NCBI GenBank assembly: GCA_937891085.1
Contig: CALAEY010000085.1
Location: forward strand, 1-53,296
Length of the DNA: 53,296 nucleotides
Reading direction: 5' to 3'
Origin: an uncultured Prevotellaceae bacterium
Lineage (GTDB): Bacteria; Bacteroidota; Bacteroidia; Bacteroidales; Bacteroidaceae
Below, one piece after another: positions 31,428-39,883 of this stretch. Numbering within the stretch: position 1 is the first letter of the stretch; the number at the start of each line of letters is the position of its first letter. The notes beneath the pieces were generated by a model that saw only the letters and a list, made by a program, of their open reading frames with translations, made no database searches and was not told the DNA's origin. A program made the position numbers and the translations under genes.

Positions 31428-32114
31428 TTACATCAATCCTTCGTCATTAAAGCTGAAAAACGCACCATCTGCCACGATGACGTGGTCTGTAAGGCGTATG
31501 TTCATGGCTTCAGCGCTCTTCTTCACTGCTGCTGTGAGGTTACGGTCTTCCCTGCTTGGACGGATATTGCCCGAGGGATGATTGTGTATAAGGACTATCT
31601 GCGTGGCTCTTTGCAGCAGGGCTTCACGAAGGATAAGTCGTACGTCCACAGCCGTCTGGTCGATACCGCCTTTGCTGATGCAAACTTTGTCAATGACCTT
31701 ATTGGCTTGGTTTAGCAGCAAAATCCAGAATTCCTCGATGGGAAGATCGCGCATCAGAGGGTGGAAGATCTCGAAGATATCTGCCGAAGAACGGATGCTT
31801 ACGCGCTCTATGCCTTTGGCATCGCTGCGCCTTCTTCCCAGTTCCAGAGCTGCCATGATGCTGATGCTCTTGGCCTCGCCAAGTCCCTTGAATTGCTTGA
31901 AATCACGGAGTTCCCACTTGCTGAGGGCGCTCAAGTCGTTGTGGCAGGCTTGAAGCACGCGCTGCATCAGTGCTACGGCACTCTCTTCTTGATTGCCAGA
32001 GCCGATGAGGATAGCCAGCAGTTCGGCATCGCTCAATGCACTGGCTCCCTTTAGCATCATTTTCTCACGTGGTCTGTCTTCTTCTGCCCATTGATTAATG
32101 TTTAATTTGTTCAT
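31428..32114 (-). CDS. radC: RadC-family JAB/MPN domain protein
   Basis: Encodes 228 residues. The N-terminal third is a helix-hairpin-helix-like region (KGLGEAKSISIMAALELGRR), the rest a JAB1/MPN-type fold with the zinc motif HNHPSG (177-182) and a downstream Asp190. Despite the name, a repair role for RadC is not accepted; the MPN fold suggests a metallo-hydrolase. It follows the glycosyltransferase gene by 6 bases. Confidence 0.93.
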   Translation of the reverse strand: MNKLNINQWAEEDRPREKMMLKGASALSDAELLAILIGSGNQEESAVALMQRVLQACHNDLSALSKWELRDFKQFKGLGEAKSISIMAALELGRRRSDAKGIERVSIRSSADIFEIFHPLMRDLPIEEFWILLLNQANKVIDKVCISKGGIDQTAVDVRLILREALLQRATQIVLIHNHPSGNIRPSREDRNLTAAVKKSAEAMNIRLTDHVIVADGAFFSFNDEGLM

Positions 32115-32120
32115 CGTGAA

Positions 32121-33179
32121 TTATTTATAAAAGTTTTTCTTGAAAGCCTCCATCTCTCCTTTCCCTCTTACGCAGCGTCCCCACCATGCCCGCAGGAAGC
32201 CCGTTCCATAACCTATCAACTGTATAAACGCCGCAGGAATGGAAAGCAATCCCACCTTCAGACTTCTGTTCTTGATAGAGGAATCTATGAAAATGATCAG
32301 CGCATAGAGTAAGAGGGGGAACAGTCCTAATGCCACACCTAACGGACCTCCTGGAAAATCTATCTGGATGATGCCACTCTGATTGAGCACCCCATAGACG
32401 ATGCCTGCAAGGATGAGGAGCAAACAAAGCAAGACTCCAAGCGTGAAAACGGCAGGGAGCAGATGCACCAATTTCAGCGAAGAAGGGTATTTCTTGTAGA
32501 GATTGATGCGCGCCATGCCAGAATTGTGCACTTGCTTGAAGAACTTGCGGAAGTCGGTGCGGCGCTTGTGGAAAACCCAAGCATCCCTGAAGAGCTTGCA
32601 GGGGTATCCCGCTTCGAAGATGCGGATGCTGAAGTCGATATCCTCACCAAAGCGCATCTTGGAGAATCCGCCAAGTTGCTGATAAACCTTGCGCTTCACG
32701 CCCATGTTGAAGCTACGCGGATAGAACTTGTCCATCTTCTTCTTTCCACCACGGATGCCTCCTGTGGTGAAGAATGAAGTCATGGAGTAGTTGATGGCTT
32801 TCTGCGTAGGACTGAATGAGGGATGCGCCCTATCTGGGCCTCCGAATGCCAAGGCTCCCGTTTCTGCAATGCCGCGTTCCACGGCCTCGAAGTAGCCTTC
32901 TGGTATCAAGACGTCAGAGTCCAAAATCAGCAGATAGTCGCCCTTCGCACGCTCTGCGCCATAGTTTCGCGTCTGTCCAGGACCGGAGTTCGGCTTGCTG
33001 AAGTAGTGCACATCGAGCCTGTCTTGATAGGCCTTCACCACATCGAGGCAAGGCACGGAAGATCCGTCTTCCACGATGATGACCTCATAGTCGGTAAACG
33101 ATTGCTGCGTGAGGCTCTCAAGCAGTTCGTTCACTTCATCGGGACGGTTGTAGACAGGTATGATGAGGCTATACTTCAT
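32121..33179 (-). CDS. Family 2 glycosyltransferase with C-terminal membrane helices
   Basis: Encodes 352 residues. The GT-A domain occupies about 1-230: SLIIPVYNRPDEVNELLESL, VIIVEDGSS, PGQTRNYGAERAKGDYLLIL and the metal-binding LDSDV. RFGEDIDFSIRIFEAGY is the acceptor-side ED motif. The C-terminal 110 residues hold about three membrane helices, so it works at the inner membrane, probably in glycan or lipid-linked sugar synthesis. It opens the operon that ends with lpxH. Donor and acceptor cannot be told. Confidence 0.9.
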   Translation of the reverse strand: MKYSLIIPVYNRPDEVNELLESLTQQSFTDYEVIIVEDGSSVPCLDVVKAYQDRLDVHYFSKPNSGPGQTRNYGAERAKGDYLLILDSDVLIPEGYFEAVERGIAETGALAFGGPDRAHPSFSPTQKAINYSMTSFFTTGGIRGGKKKMDKFYPRSFNMGVKRKVYQQLGGFSKMRFGEDIDFSIRIFEAGYPCKLFRDAWVFHKRRTDFRKFFKQVHNSGMARINLYKKYPSSLKLVHLLPAVFTLGVLLCLLLILAGIVYGVLNQSGIIQIDFPGGPLGVALGLFPLLLYALIIFIDSSIKNRSLKVGLLSIPAAFIQLIGYGTGFLRAWWGRCVRGKGEMEAFKKNFYK

Positions 33180-33260
33180 TCTTTATTCTTGTTTCTCGGT
33201 TTTATCAAATATGTTCTAAAAGTACACTCGCTGCCGAATGCCCGTTTTTGGCGTCAGAAA

Positions 33261-33350
33261 TTCTCTAACTGGGTAATTTTATTTTCCTAACTAGGAAAAA
33301 ATTTTTTCCCAACGAGGGAGATAATTTTCCCTCACGTAGAAAATTCTGCG
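33261..33350. repeat. Degenerate tandem array of about four 22-23-base units
   Basis: Units start near 33261, 33284, 33306 and 33329. The first three share the core TTCYYAACKRGG followed by an A/T run; several units fold on themselves (for example TTTCCTAACTAGGAAA and TCCCAACGAGGGA). The fourth is more distant. Confidence 0.6.
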
Positions 33351-33409
33351 CCTTCATGAAGGCAGTGGAGGCCGTATGTCCTTTTTGTACAATTTTGGCT
33401 TTGACAAAA

Positions 33410-33442
33410 GAGATGCTTCCCCGATGTTTCGGGAAGCATCTC
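33410..33442 (-). terminator. Intrinsic terminator of efp
   Basis: Arms GAGATGCTTCCC (33410-33421) and GGGAAGCATCTC (33431-33442), with a 9-base loop. T-rich sequence follows on both strands. The arm shares GAAGCATCTC with the asd terminator. Confidence 0.8.
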
Positions 33443-33484
33443 CTCTGCCTTTTTTTACACCTTATTTATATATATAAGGGATGA

Positions 33485-34051
33485 TTAAGCCTTCACGCGA
33501 CCTACGTAAGAACCATCACGGGTGTCAACCTCGATGGTCTCGCCTTCGTTGATGAACAGAGGCACGCGCACGGTAGCACCACACTCCAGTGTAGCAGGCT
33601 TCAGTGAGTTGGTGGCAGTGTCACCCTTAACGCCTGGCTCTGTGTAGGTGATCTTCATCTGCACCTTCACTGGCAGGTCTGCAAAGAGGATGGTCTCAGT
33701 GCTGGCATCAGACACCACTTCCACTACCATGCCTTCCAGCAGGTAGTCCACACCGTTGATCTGCTCTCTTGCGATAGGTACCTGATCGTAAGTCTCCTGA
33801 TTCATGAAGATGAAGTCTTCGCCTTCTTTGTAGAGGAACTGGTATGGACGACGCTCCACGCGTACGTCTTCCAGCTTCTCACCGATGTTGAAACGGCGCT
33901 CCAATACGTAGCCGTTTACCACGTCTTTCAGCTTAGTACGCATGAAAGTGTTACCCTTACCTGGCTTTACGTGCAGGAAGTCGATGCAGAAATACAGCTT
34001 GCCGTCCATGCGGATGGCGGTTCCGATTTTAATGTCTTGGGCATTAATCAT
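33485..34051 (-). CDS. efp: Translation elongation factor P
   Basis: Helps the ribosome form peptide bonds at proline runs. From MINAQDIKIG (34051) it has 188 residues, the normal length; the frame open to 34135 is rejected, since the promoter at 34133-34164 would lie inside it. The KOW-like domain carries the tip loop KPGKGNTF with Lys32 at the place that is modified in many species. Middle and C-terminal OB domains follow, ending with DTRDGSYVGRVKA. It is divergent from rpmH. Confidence 0.96.
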   Translation of the reverse strand: MINAQDIKIGTAIRMDGKLYFCIDFLHVKPGKGNTFMRTKLKDVVNGYVLERRFNIGEKLEDVRVERRPYQFLYKEGEDFIFMNQETYDQVPIAREQINGVDYLLEGMVVEVVSDASTETILFADLPVKVQMKITYTEPGVKGDTATNSLKPATLECGATVRVPLFINEGETIEVDTRDGSYVGRVKA

Positions 34052-34132
34052 ACTCGTAATCTTTTTTATAATGTATTGTTTAAAATAGTCGTATCTCGGA
34101 TGCTCGGGGATGATTTTTCCCGATTTCCGATG

Positions 34133-34164
34133 CAAAAATAATCCAAATCGATAAAAAATACAAA
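34133..34164 (-). promoter_or_regulatory. Promoter of efp
   Basis: Reverse-strand TTTG (34164-34161), 20 bases, TATTTTTG (34140-34133). It predicts a leader of about 75-80 bases. Confidence 0.7.
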
Positions 34165-34191
34165 AAGTTGTGAGATAAAAAGAGCGATTTC

Positions 34192-34222
34192 TTGGTTAAT
34201 TTCGGAAAACTTCCTAATTTTG
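34192..34222 (+). promoter_or_regulatory. Promoter of rpmH
   Basis: TTG (34192-34194), 20 bases, TAATTTTG (34215-34222), then GCAGCCCG. The rpmH ATG is at 34269. Confidence 0.65.
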
Positions 34223-34268
34223 CAGCCCGATTGTGTGAGAATAATAACAATAAAAACGAAATATAGCA

Positions 34269-34430
34269 ATGAAAAGAACATTCCAACCCTCTAACAGAAA
34301 GAGAAGAAACAAGCACGGTTTCCGTGAGAGAATGGCAACTGCCAATGGTCGTAGAGTATTAGCAGCACGCCGCGCTAAGGGTAGAAAGAAACTGACTGTA
34401 TCTGATGAGTACAACGGCGTAAAGGCCTAA
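34269..34430 (+). CDS. rpmH: Ribosomal protein bL34
   Basis: A 53-residue, Arg/Lys-rich protein of the large subunit. MKRTFQPSNRKRRNKHGF and then RMATANGRRVLAARRAKGRK are the family signature. The C-terminal KLTVSDEYNGVKA extends a little beyond the common 44-47 residues, as in other Bacteroidetes. It has its own promoter and terminator and is divergent from efp. Confidence 0.97.
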   Translation: MKRTFQPSNRKRRNKHGFRERMATANGRRVLAARRAKGRKKLTVSDEYNGVKA

Positions 34431-34456
34431 GGTTTCTGATGCTTGACATGAAACAG

Positions 34457-34490
34457 AGCTGCAAAGTGATACTTTTGCAGCTTTTTTTTA
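34457..34490 (+). terminator. Intrinsic terminator of rpmH
   Basis: AGCTGCAAA (34457-34465) pairs with TTTTGCAGCT (34473-34482), followed by eight T from the end of the stem. It lies 26 bases after the rpmH stop. Confidence 0.88.
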
Positions 34491-34514
34491 CACCTTATTA
34501 ATATATATAATAGC

Positions 34515-34820
34515 ATGGAAGAAAAAAAGAAAGCCCCCGAGGCACAGATACAGATGTCTGATGACGTGGCACAAGGTGTCTATAGCAATCTGGCCATCAT
34601 CACACACTCACACGCAGAGTTCATACTCGACTTCGTGAACGCACTGCCAGGCGGACTCCCTCGGGTGAAGAGCCGCATCGTGATGACCCCAGAGCATGCC
34701 AAGCGACTGCTCATCGCTCTTTCTGGAAACGTGACCAAGTATGAGCAGAACTTCGGCAAGATACACCTGCCAGAAGAGAGCAACACCATCGCTTTCCCAG
34801 GCATTCAGGGTCAGGCGTGA
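34515..34820 (+). CDS. DUF3467 domain protein
   Basis: Encodes 101 residues. DVAQGVYSNLAIITHSHAEF, LDFVNALPG and SRIVMTPEHAKRLLIAL are characteristic of DUF3467, a small conserved family in Bacteroidetes of unknown role. In many Bacteroidetes it lies between rpoC and rpsL; here it still precedes rpsL, but rpmH and efp stand on its other side. A hairpin follows at 34843-34871, so it may be transcribed apart from the ribosomal operon. Confidence 0.88.
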   Translation: MEEKKKAPEAQIQMSDDVAQGVYSNLAIITHSHAEFILDFVNALPGGLPRVKSRIVMTPEHAKRLLIALSGNVTKYEQNFGKIHLPEESNTIAFPGIQGQA

Positions 34821-34842
34821 ATTTAAAAAGACTTAAAAATGT

Positions 34843-34871
34843 GAAAAGATGCTAAATTTTGGCATCTTTTC
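34843..34871 (+). terminator. Probable terminator after DUF3467
   Basis: GAAAAGATGC (34843-34852) and GCATCTTTTC (34862-34871) form a perfect 10-bp stem with a 9-base loop; a short GTGTTTT follows. Confidence 0.65.
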
Positions 34872-34911
34872 GTGTTTTCCGAGGGTCGAAAGACAAAAAA
34901 TAAGGCAGAGG

Positions 34912-34944
34912 TTGAGGAATTTTCAAATATTATCCGTAACTTTG
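34912..34944 (+). promoter_or_regulatory. Promoter of the ribosomal superoperon
   Basis: TTG (34912-34914), 22 bases, TAACTTTG (34937-34944), then GCAGCCCC. It predicts a leader of about 120 bases before rpsL that may hold regulation; no known motif was recognised in it. Confidence 0.6.
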
Positions 34945-35072
34945 CAGCCCCAAAATAGGGTGAGCTATGCCCGTTTGTGAGCAAAATGCCATGCAGAATG
35001 CTTCAAATCAAGGTTTTGGGGCTAAGATTGAAATAATAATAACAATAATATAATAATTAAAAAACAATTAAA

Positions 35073-35459
35073 ATGCCAACAATTCAACAGTTAGTAAGAA
35101 AAGGGCGTTCAGAGCTGCAGGACAAGAGCAAGTCTCCTGCGCTGGATTCATGCCCGCAGAGACGTGGCGTTTGCGTGAGAGTATATACTACCACGCCTAA
35201 GAAGCCAAATTCAGCAATGCGTAAGGTTGCCCGTGTACGTTTGACCAATGGTAAGGAAGTGAATTCCTACATCCCAGGTGAGGGTCACAACTTGCAGGAG
35301 CACTCAATCGTTCTGGTACGTGGCGGTCGTGTAAAGGATCTGCCAGGTGTACGTTATCACATCGTTCGTGGCACGCTTGATACCGCAGGTGTAGCAAGCC
35401 GCACGCAGCGTCGTTCTAAGTATGGAGCTAAGAGACCAAAAGCTGCTAAGAAGAAATAA
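35073..35459 (+). CDS. rpsL: Ribosomal protein uS12
   Basis: A 128-residue decoding-centre protein of the small subunit. MPTIQQLVRKGR and the loop TTTPKKPNSAMRKVARVRL are present, the latter with both lysines (43 and 44) that lie at the streptomycin-related site, and PGVRYHIVRGTLDTAGVA later. The sequence at these positions is of the unmodified type. It opens the str part of the superoperon, 128 bases before rpsG. Confidence 0.98.
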   Translation: MPTIQQLVRKGRSELQDKSKSPALDSCPQRRGVCVRVYTTTPKKPNSAMRKVARVRLTNGKEVNSYIPGEGHNLQEHSIVLVRGGRVKDLPGVRYHIVRGTLDTAGVASRTQRRSKYGAKRPKAAKKK

Positions 35460-35587
35460 ACATTAAGTATAACTAAGTTTTAGTTTTTTGGACATTTATG
35501 AAGGTTGAGTAAACCGCTCCGGAGGGAGGCAGGTTGAAGAAGACAGAAACAAACAGCCAAGAACGAAAACATTATTTGTAAAAACAA
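35460..35587 (+). other. Spacer between rpsL and rpsG
   Basis: 128 bases, the longest gap within the superoperon. It contains CGCTCCGGAGGGAGGC near 35515-35531 and AAGAAGAC further on. In E. coli the rpsL-rpsG spacer binds S7 for feedback control; a similar role here is possible but not shown by sequence. Confidence 0.35.
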
Positions 35588-36064
35588 ATGAGAAAAGCTA
35601 AACCAAAGAAACACGTGATCCTGCCAGATCCAGTGTTTAATGACGTGAAAGTGTCAAAGTTCGTAAATCACCTGATGTACGATGGCAAGAAGACCATCTC
35701 TTACACCATTTTCTATGCCGCACTTGACACAGTGAAGAAGAAACTGCAGAACGAAGAGAAGTCTGCATTGGAAATTTGGAAGCAGGCGCTTGACAACGTA
35801 ACCCCTCAGGTAGAGGTGAAGTCACGCCGCATCGGTGGTGCCACTTTCCAGGTACCTACTGAAATCCGTCCTGACCGTAAAGAATCAATATCAATGAAGA
35901 ACATGATTGCCTTCGCACGCAAGCGTGGCGGCAAGTCTATGGCAGAGAAGCTGGCAAACGAAATCGTTGACGCATACAACCAGCAGGGTGGTGCATACAA
36001 GCGTAAGGAAGATATGCACAGAATGGCCGAGGCTAACCGCGCATTCGCACACTTCAGATTCTAA
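35588..36064 (+). CDS. rpsG: Ribosomal protein uS7
   Basis: A 158-residue primary binder of the 16S rRNA 3' domain. The N-terminus MRKAKPKKHVILPDPVFND, the central VKSRRIGGATFQVPTEI and the C-terminal MAEANRAFAHFRF are family marks. It follows the 128-base spacer and is 23 bases before fusA, the usual str order. Confidence 0.97.
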   Translation: MRKAKPKKHVILPDPVFNDVKVSKFVNHLMYDGKKTISYTIFYAALDTVKKKLQNEEKSALEIWKQALDNVTPQVEVKSRRIGGATFQVPTEIRPDRKESISMKNMIAFARKRGGKSMAEKLANEIVDAYNQQGGAYKRKEDMHRMAEANRAFAHFRF

Positions 36065-36087
36065 TTTAACAACGGTAAAGAACAACA

Positions 36088-38205
36088 ATGTCTAAACAAG
36101 ATTTACATTTGACGAGGAACATCGGCATCATGGCACACATCGATGCTGGTAAGACTACTACGTCAGAGCGCATACTCTACTATACTGGTCTGACACACAA
36201 GATCGGTGAGGTGCACGATGGTGCTGCTACCATGGACTGGATGGTTCAGGAGCAGGAGCGCGGTATCACCATCACCTCAGCAGCTACTACCTGCCGCTGG
36301 AAGTGGAACGACCAGACATATAAGATCAACCTGATTGACACCCCGGGACACGTGGACTTCACTGCCGAAGTGGAGCGCTCACTGCGCGTGCTTGACGGTG
36401 CCGTGGCTACCTACAGTGCAGCAGACGGCGTACAGCCACAGTCTGAAACCGTATGGCGCCAGGCCGACAAGTACAATGTGCCACGCTTGGGATATGTGAA
36501 CAAGATGGACCGCTCTGGTGCAGATTTCTTCGAAACCATTCGTCAGATGAAGGATATCCTCGGTGCTAACCCTTGCGCTATCCAGGTACCTATCGGTGCA
36601 GAGGAGAACTTCAAGGGTGTGGTTGACCTCATCAAGATGAAGGCCATCCTGTGGCACGATGAGACTATGGGTGCAGAATACGATATAGAAGACATCCCTG
36701 CCAACCTCGTGGATGAGGCTGAGGAGTGGAGAGACAAGATGCTCGAAAACGCTGCCAACTTTGACGACGTGCTGATGGAGAAGTATCTGGAAGATCCTAC
36801 CACCATCACCGAAGAAGAGCTGATGGCTGCTCTGAGACATGGCACTGTGACCATGCAGCTTACTCCTGTATGCTGCGGTTCATCATACAAGAACAAGGGC
36901 GTGCAGCCTCTGCTCGACTATGTATGTGCCTTCCTGCCTTCACCACTGGATACTCCTAACATCGTAGGTACGAACCCAGACACCAATGCAGAGGAAGAGC
37001 GCCGTCCCGATGAGGAGGAGCACACTTCTGCACTGGCATTCAAGATTGCTACCGATCCATACGTGGGCCGTCTGACTTACATCCGCGTATATTCTGGTAA
37101 GATCACTGCCGGATCTTATGTATATAACACCCGCAGTGGCAAGAAAGAGCGCATCTCACGCATGTTCCAGATGTTCTCTAATCACCAGAATCCAGTAGAT
37201 GAGATTGCTGCTGGTGACATCGGTGCAGTGGTAGGTCTGAAAGACATCCATACAGGCGACACCCTCTGCGACGAGGAGGCACCTATCGTATTGGAGTCTA
37301 TGGACTTCCCAGATCCTGTGATCGGTATCGCCGTAGAGCCTAAGACCCAGAAAGACATGGAGAAGCTGTCTAACGGCCTCGCCAAGTTGGCCGAAGAAGA
37401 TCCTACCTTCACTGTTCGCACCGACGAGCAGAGTGGTCAGACCATCATCTCCGGTATGGGTGAGCTCCACCTCGATATCATCATCGACCGTCTGAAGCGT
37501 GAGTTCAAGGTAGAGTGCAACCAGGGCAAGCCTCAGGTGAACTATAAGGAGGCTGTGTCTAAGACAGTGAACCTCCGTGAGCTCTACAAGAAGCAGTCGG
37601 GTGGTCGTGGTAAGTTTGCAGACATCATCGTCAATGTAGGTCCTGTAGACGAGGACTACAAGGAGGGTGGCCTGCAGTTCATCAACTCAGTGACGGGTGG
37701 TAACATTCCTAAGGAGTTCATCCCATCTGTACAGAAGGGCTTCGAAACTGCCATGAGGAACGGTGTGCTTGGCGGTTATCCTCTCGACTCCCTCAAGGTG
37801 GAACTGGTAGATGGTTCATTCCACCCAGTAGACTCCGATCAGCTGTCATTTGAGATCTGTGCTATCCAGGCATACAAGAACGCTGCCGCCAAGGCCGGTC
37901 CTGTACTTCTGGAGCCCATCATGAAGCTGGAAGTCGTTACTCCAGAAGAAAACATGGGTGATGTGATAGGCGACCTTAACAAGCGTCGCGGCCAGGTAGA
38001 GGGTATGGAATCTACCCGCTCTGGTGCCCGCATTGTGAAGGCCATGGTGCCACTGGCAGAAATGTTCGGTTACGTGACAGACCTCCGTACCATCACTTCT
38101 GGTCGTGCTACCTCGTCAATGACTTATGATCATCACGCTCCGCTTTCTAAGAGCATTGCCACCGCAGTGCTTGAAGAAGTGAAGGGCCGTGTTGATTTGC
38201 TCTAA
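36088..38205 (+). CDS. fusA: Elongation factor G
   Basis: The GTPase that moves tRNA and mRNA through the ribosome. The 705-residue length is normal. G motifs: AHIDAGKTTTSER, RGITITSAAT, DTPGHVDF and NKMDRSGAD; domain IV tail includes GRATSSMTYDHHAPL. It closes the str group and is separated by 91 bases from rpsJ; tuf is not between them, unlike in many bacteria. Confidence 0.98.
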   Translation: MSKQDLHLTRNIGIMAHIDAGKTTTSERILYYTGLTHKIGEVHDGAATMDWMVQEQERGITITSAATTCRWKWNDQTYKINLIDTPGHVDFTAEVERSLRVLDGAVATYSAADGVQPQSETVWRQADKYNVPRLGYVNKMDRSGADFFETIRQMKDILGANPCAIQVPIGAEENFKGVVDLIKMKAILWHDETMGAEYDIEDIPANLVDEAEEWRDKMLENAANFDDVLMEKYLEDPTTITEEELMAALRHGTVTMQLTPVCCGSSYKNKGVQPLLDYVCAFLPSPLDTPNIVGTNPDTNAEEERRPDEEEHTSALAFKIATDPYVGRLTYIRVYSGKITAGSYVYNTRSGKKERISRMFQMFSNHQNPVDEIAAGDIGAVVGLKDIHTGDTLCDEEAPIVLESMDFPDPVIGIAVEPKTQKDMEKLSNGLAKLAEEDPTFTVRTDEQSGQTIISGMGELHLDIIIDRLKREFKVECNQGKPQVNYKEAVSKTVNLRELYKKQSGGRGKFADIIVNVGPVDEDYKEGGLQFINSVTGGNIPKEFIPSVQKGFETAMRNGVLGGYPLDSLKVELVDGSFHPVDSDQLSFEICAIQAYKNAAAKAGPVLLEPIMKLEVVTPEENMGDVIGDLNKRRGQVEGMESTRSGARIVKAMVPLAEMFGYVTDLRTITSGRATSSMTYDHHAPLSKSIATAVLEEVKGRVDLL

Positions 38206-38296
38206 AAACTATCAGGAATGTCATGGGTTAGCAAATGACTCTTAATCCGTGGCTTCCATACATACATTATTAATATATTATTAACTAAAAACTGAA

Positions 38297-38602
38297 ATGA
38301 GTCAGAAAATTAGAATTAAATTGAAATCTTACGATCACACTTTGGTTGACAAGTCAGCTGAGCGCATCGTAAAGACAGTGAAGGCTACAGGTGCCATTGT
38401 CAGCGGTCCTATTCCATTGCCAACTCACAAGCGTATCTTCACTGTGAACCGTTCAACTTTCGTGAACAAGAAGTCACGTGAGCAGTTCCAGCTCTCTTCT
38501 TTCAAGAGACTGATCGACATCTATAGCTCAACAGCTAAGACTGTAGATGCACTGATGAAGTTGGAGTTGCCAAGCGGTGTGGAAGTAGAAATCAAAGTGT
38601 AA
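38297..38602 (+). CDS. rpsJ: Ribosomal protein uS10
   Basis: A 101-residue small-subunit protein that also joins Nus factors in antitermination in other bacteria. IRIKLKSYDHTLVDKSAERI, then SGPIPLPTHKRIFTV and a final SGVEVEIKV are typical. It is the first gene of the S10 group; the 91-base spacer before it showed no clear promoter. Confidence 0.97.
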   Translation: MSQKIRIKLKSYDHTLVDKSAERIVKTVKATGAIVSGPIPLPTHKRIFTVNRSTFVNKKSREQFQLSSFKRLIDIYSSTAKTVDALMKLELPSGVEVEIKV

Positions 38603-38621
38603 GTTTTAAAAATTTAGAGAA

Positions 38622-39239
38622 ATGCCAGGATTATTAGGAAAGAAAATCGGAATGACATCCGTTTTCAGTGCCGATGGTAAAAATGTACCATGCACTGTTA
38701 TCGAAGCAGGTCCTTGTGTAGTTACTCAGGTTAAGACAGTTGAGAAAGATGGTTATGCAGCCATTCAGCTTGGTTTCCAGGATGCAAAGGAAAAGCGTAC
38801 CACCAAGGCTCTGATGGGCCACTTCAAGAAGGCTGGAGTAACTCCAAAGAAACACTTGGCCGAGTTCAAAGAATTTGAGACAGAGTTAAATCTGGGTGAT
38901 ACCGTAAGCGTAGAGCTGTTCGACGGCACAGAGTTCGTTGATGTTATCGGTACTTCCAAAGGTAGAGGTTTCCAAGGCGTAGTGAAGAGACATCACTTCG
39001 GTGGTGTAGGTCAGTCTACCCATGGACAGCACAACCGTGCCCGCAAGCCGGGTTCCATCGGTGCTTGTTCTTACCCTGCAAAGGTGTTCAAGGGCATGCG
39101 CATGGGTGGCCAGATGGGCAATCAGCGTGTGACTGTACAGAACCTGCGAGTTTTAAAAGTGATTCCAGAGCACAACCTTCTGTTGATCAAGGGTTCTGTT
39201 CCAGGATGGAAAAATTCAATCGTTTTAATTGAGAAATAA
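38622..39239 (+). CDS. rplC: Ribosomal protein uL3
   Basis: A 205-residue large-subunit protein near the peptidyl transferase centre. MPGLLGKKIGMTSVF, GRGFQGVVKRHHFGG and MRMGGQMGNQRVTVQNL are the family signature. Its TAA overlaps the rplD ATG by one base. Confidence 0.97.
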   Translation: MPGLLGKKIGMTSVFSADGKNVPCTVIEAGPCVVTQVKTVEKDGYAAIQLGFQDAKEKRTTKALMGHFKKAGVTPKKHLAEFKEFETELNLGDTVSVELFDGTEFVDVIGTSKGRGFQGVVKRHHFGGVGQSTHGQHNRARKPGSIGACSYPAKVFKGMRMGGQMGNQRVTVQNLRVLKVIPEHNLLLIKGSVPGWKNSIVLIEK

Positions 39240-39865
39240 TGGAAGTTAACGTTTATAACATCAAAGGTGAAGACACCGGAAGAAAAGTAGCATTGAACGA
39301 TGCTATCTTTGGCATTGAACCTAACGACCATGCTATCTACATGGACGTGAAGCTCATCATGGCTAACCGTCGTCAGGGTACACATAAGTCAAAGGAAAGA
39401 AGTGAAGTGAGCCATTCTACTCGTAAGATTGGTCGTCAGAAAGGTGGTGGCGGTGCTCGTCGTGGTGACCTGAACTCACCTGTTCTCATCGGTGGTGGCC
39501 GTGTATTCGGTCCTAAGCCAAGAGACTACTCTTTCAAACTGAACAAGAAGGTGAAGGCTTTGGCTCGTAAGTCAGCCCTCTCATACAAGGCTCAGAACAA
39601 CGCGATTTTGGTAGTTGAAGATTTCAATTTCGAGGCTCCAAAGACCAAAGAATTCGTTGCACTCTTAAATAATCTTAAAGTTTCTGATAAAAAATTACTT
39701 TTAATTTTACCAGAACCTAATAAAAATGTATATTTGTCAGCTCGTAACTTGCAGCGTGCCAATGTAGAGACAATCTCAGGATTGAATACATACAATGTGT
39801 TGAATGCTGGGGTGCTTGTGTTTACAGAAAAATCGCTCTCTGCAGTAGACAGTGCTTTAGTTTAA
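39239..39865 (+). CDS. rplD: Ribosomal protein uL4
   Basis: A 208-residue protein whose loop lines the peptide exit tunnel. The stretch SHSTRKIGRQKGGGGARRG is the tunnel loop, where changes give macrolide resistance in other species; no unusual change was recognised. The one-base overlap with rplC indicates coupled translation. Confidence 0.97.
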   Translation: MEVNVYNIKGEDTGRKVALNDAIFGIEPNDHAIYMDVKLIMANRRQGTHKSKERSEVSHSTRKIGRQKGGGGARRGDLNSPVLIGGGRVFGPKPRDYSFKLNKKVKALARKSALSYKAQNNAILVVEDFNFEAPKTKEFVALLNNLKVSDKKLLLILPEPNKNVYLSARNLQRANVETISGLNTYNVLNAGVLVFTEKSLSAVDSALV

Positions 39866-39869
39866 TTAT

Positions 39870-39875
39870 AGGAGG
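39870..39875 (+). promoter_or_regulatory. Strong Shine-Dalgarno sequence before rplW
   Basis: AGGAGG ends 8 bases before the rplW ATG, an ideal distance. Most genes in this window have no such site. Confidence 0.7.
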
Positions 39876-39883
39876 CTTGAATA

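Larger units (their letters stand above)
33180..33484. other. Intergenic region between the glycosyltransferase operon and efp
   Basis: No gene. It contains the degenerate 22-23-base array at 33261-33350, the efp terminator at 33410-33442 and an ACACCTTATT element. No clear TAnnTTTG box for the glycosyltransferase gene was found. Confidence 0.6.

Noticed and set aside
33485..34135. Extended efp reading frame
   Set aside because: A full promoter at 34133-34164 overlaps the extension, and EF-P begins at MINAQ.
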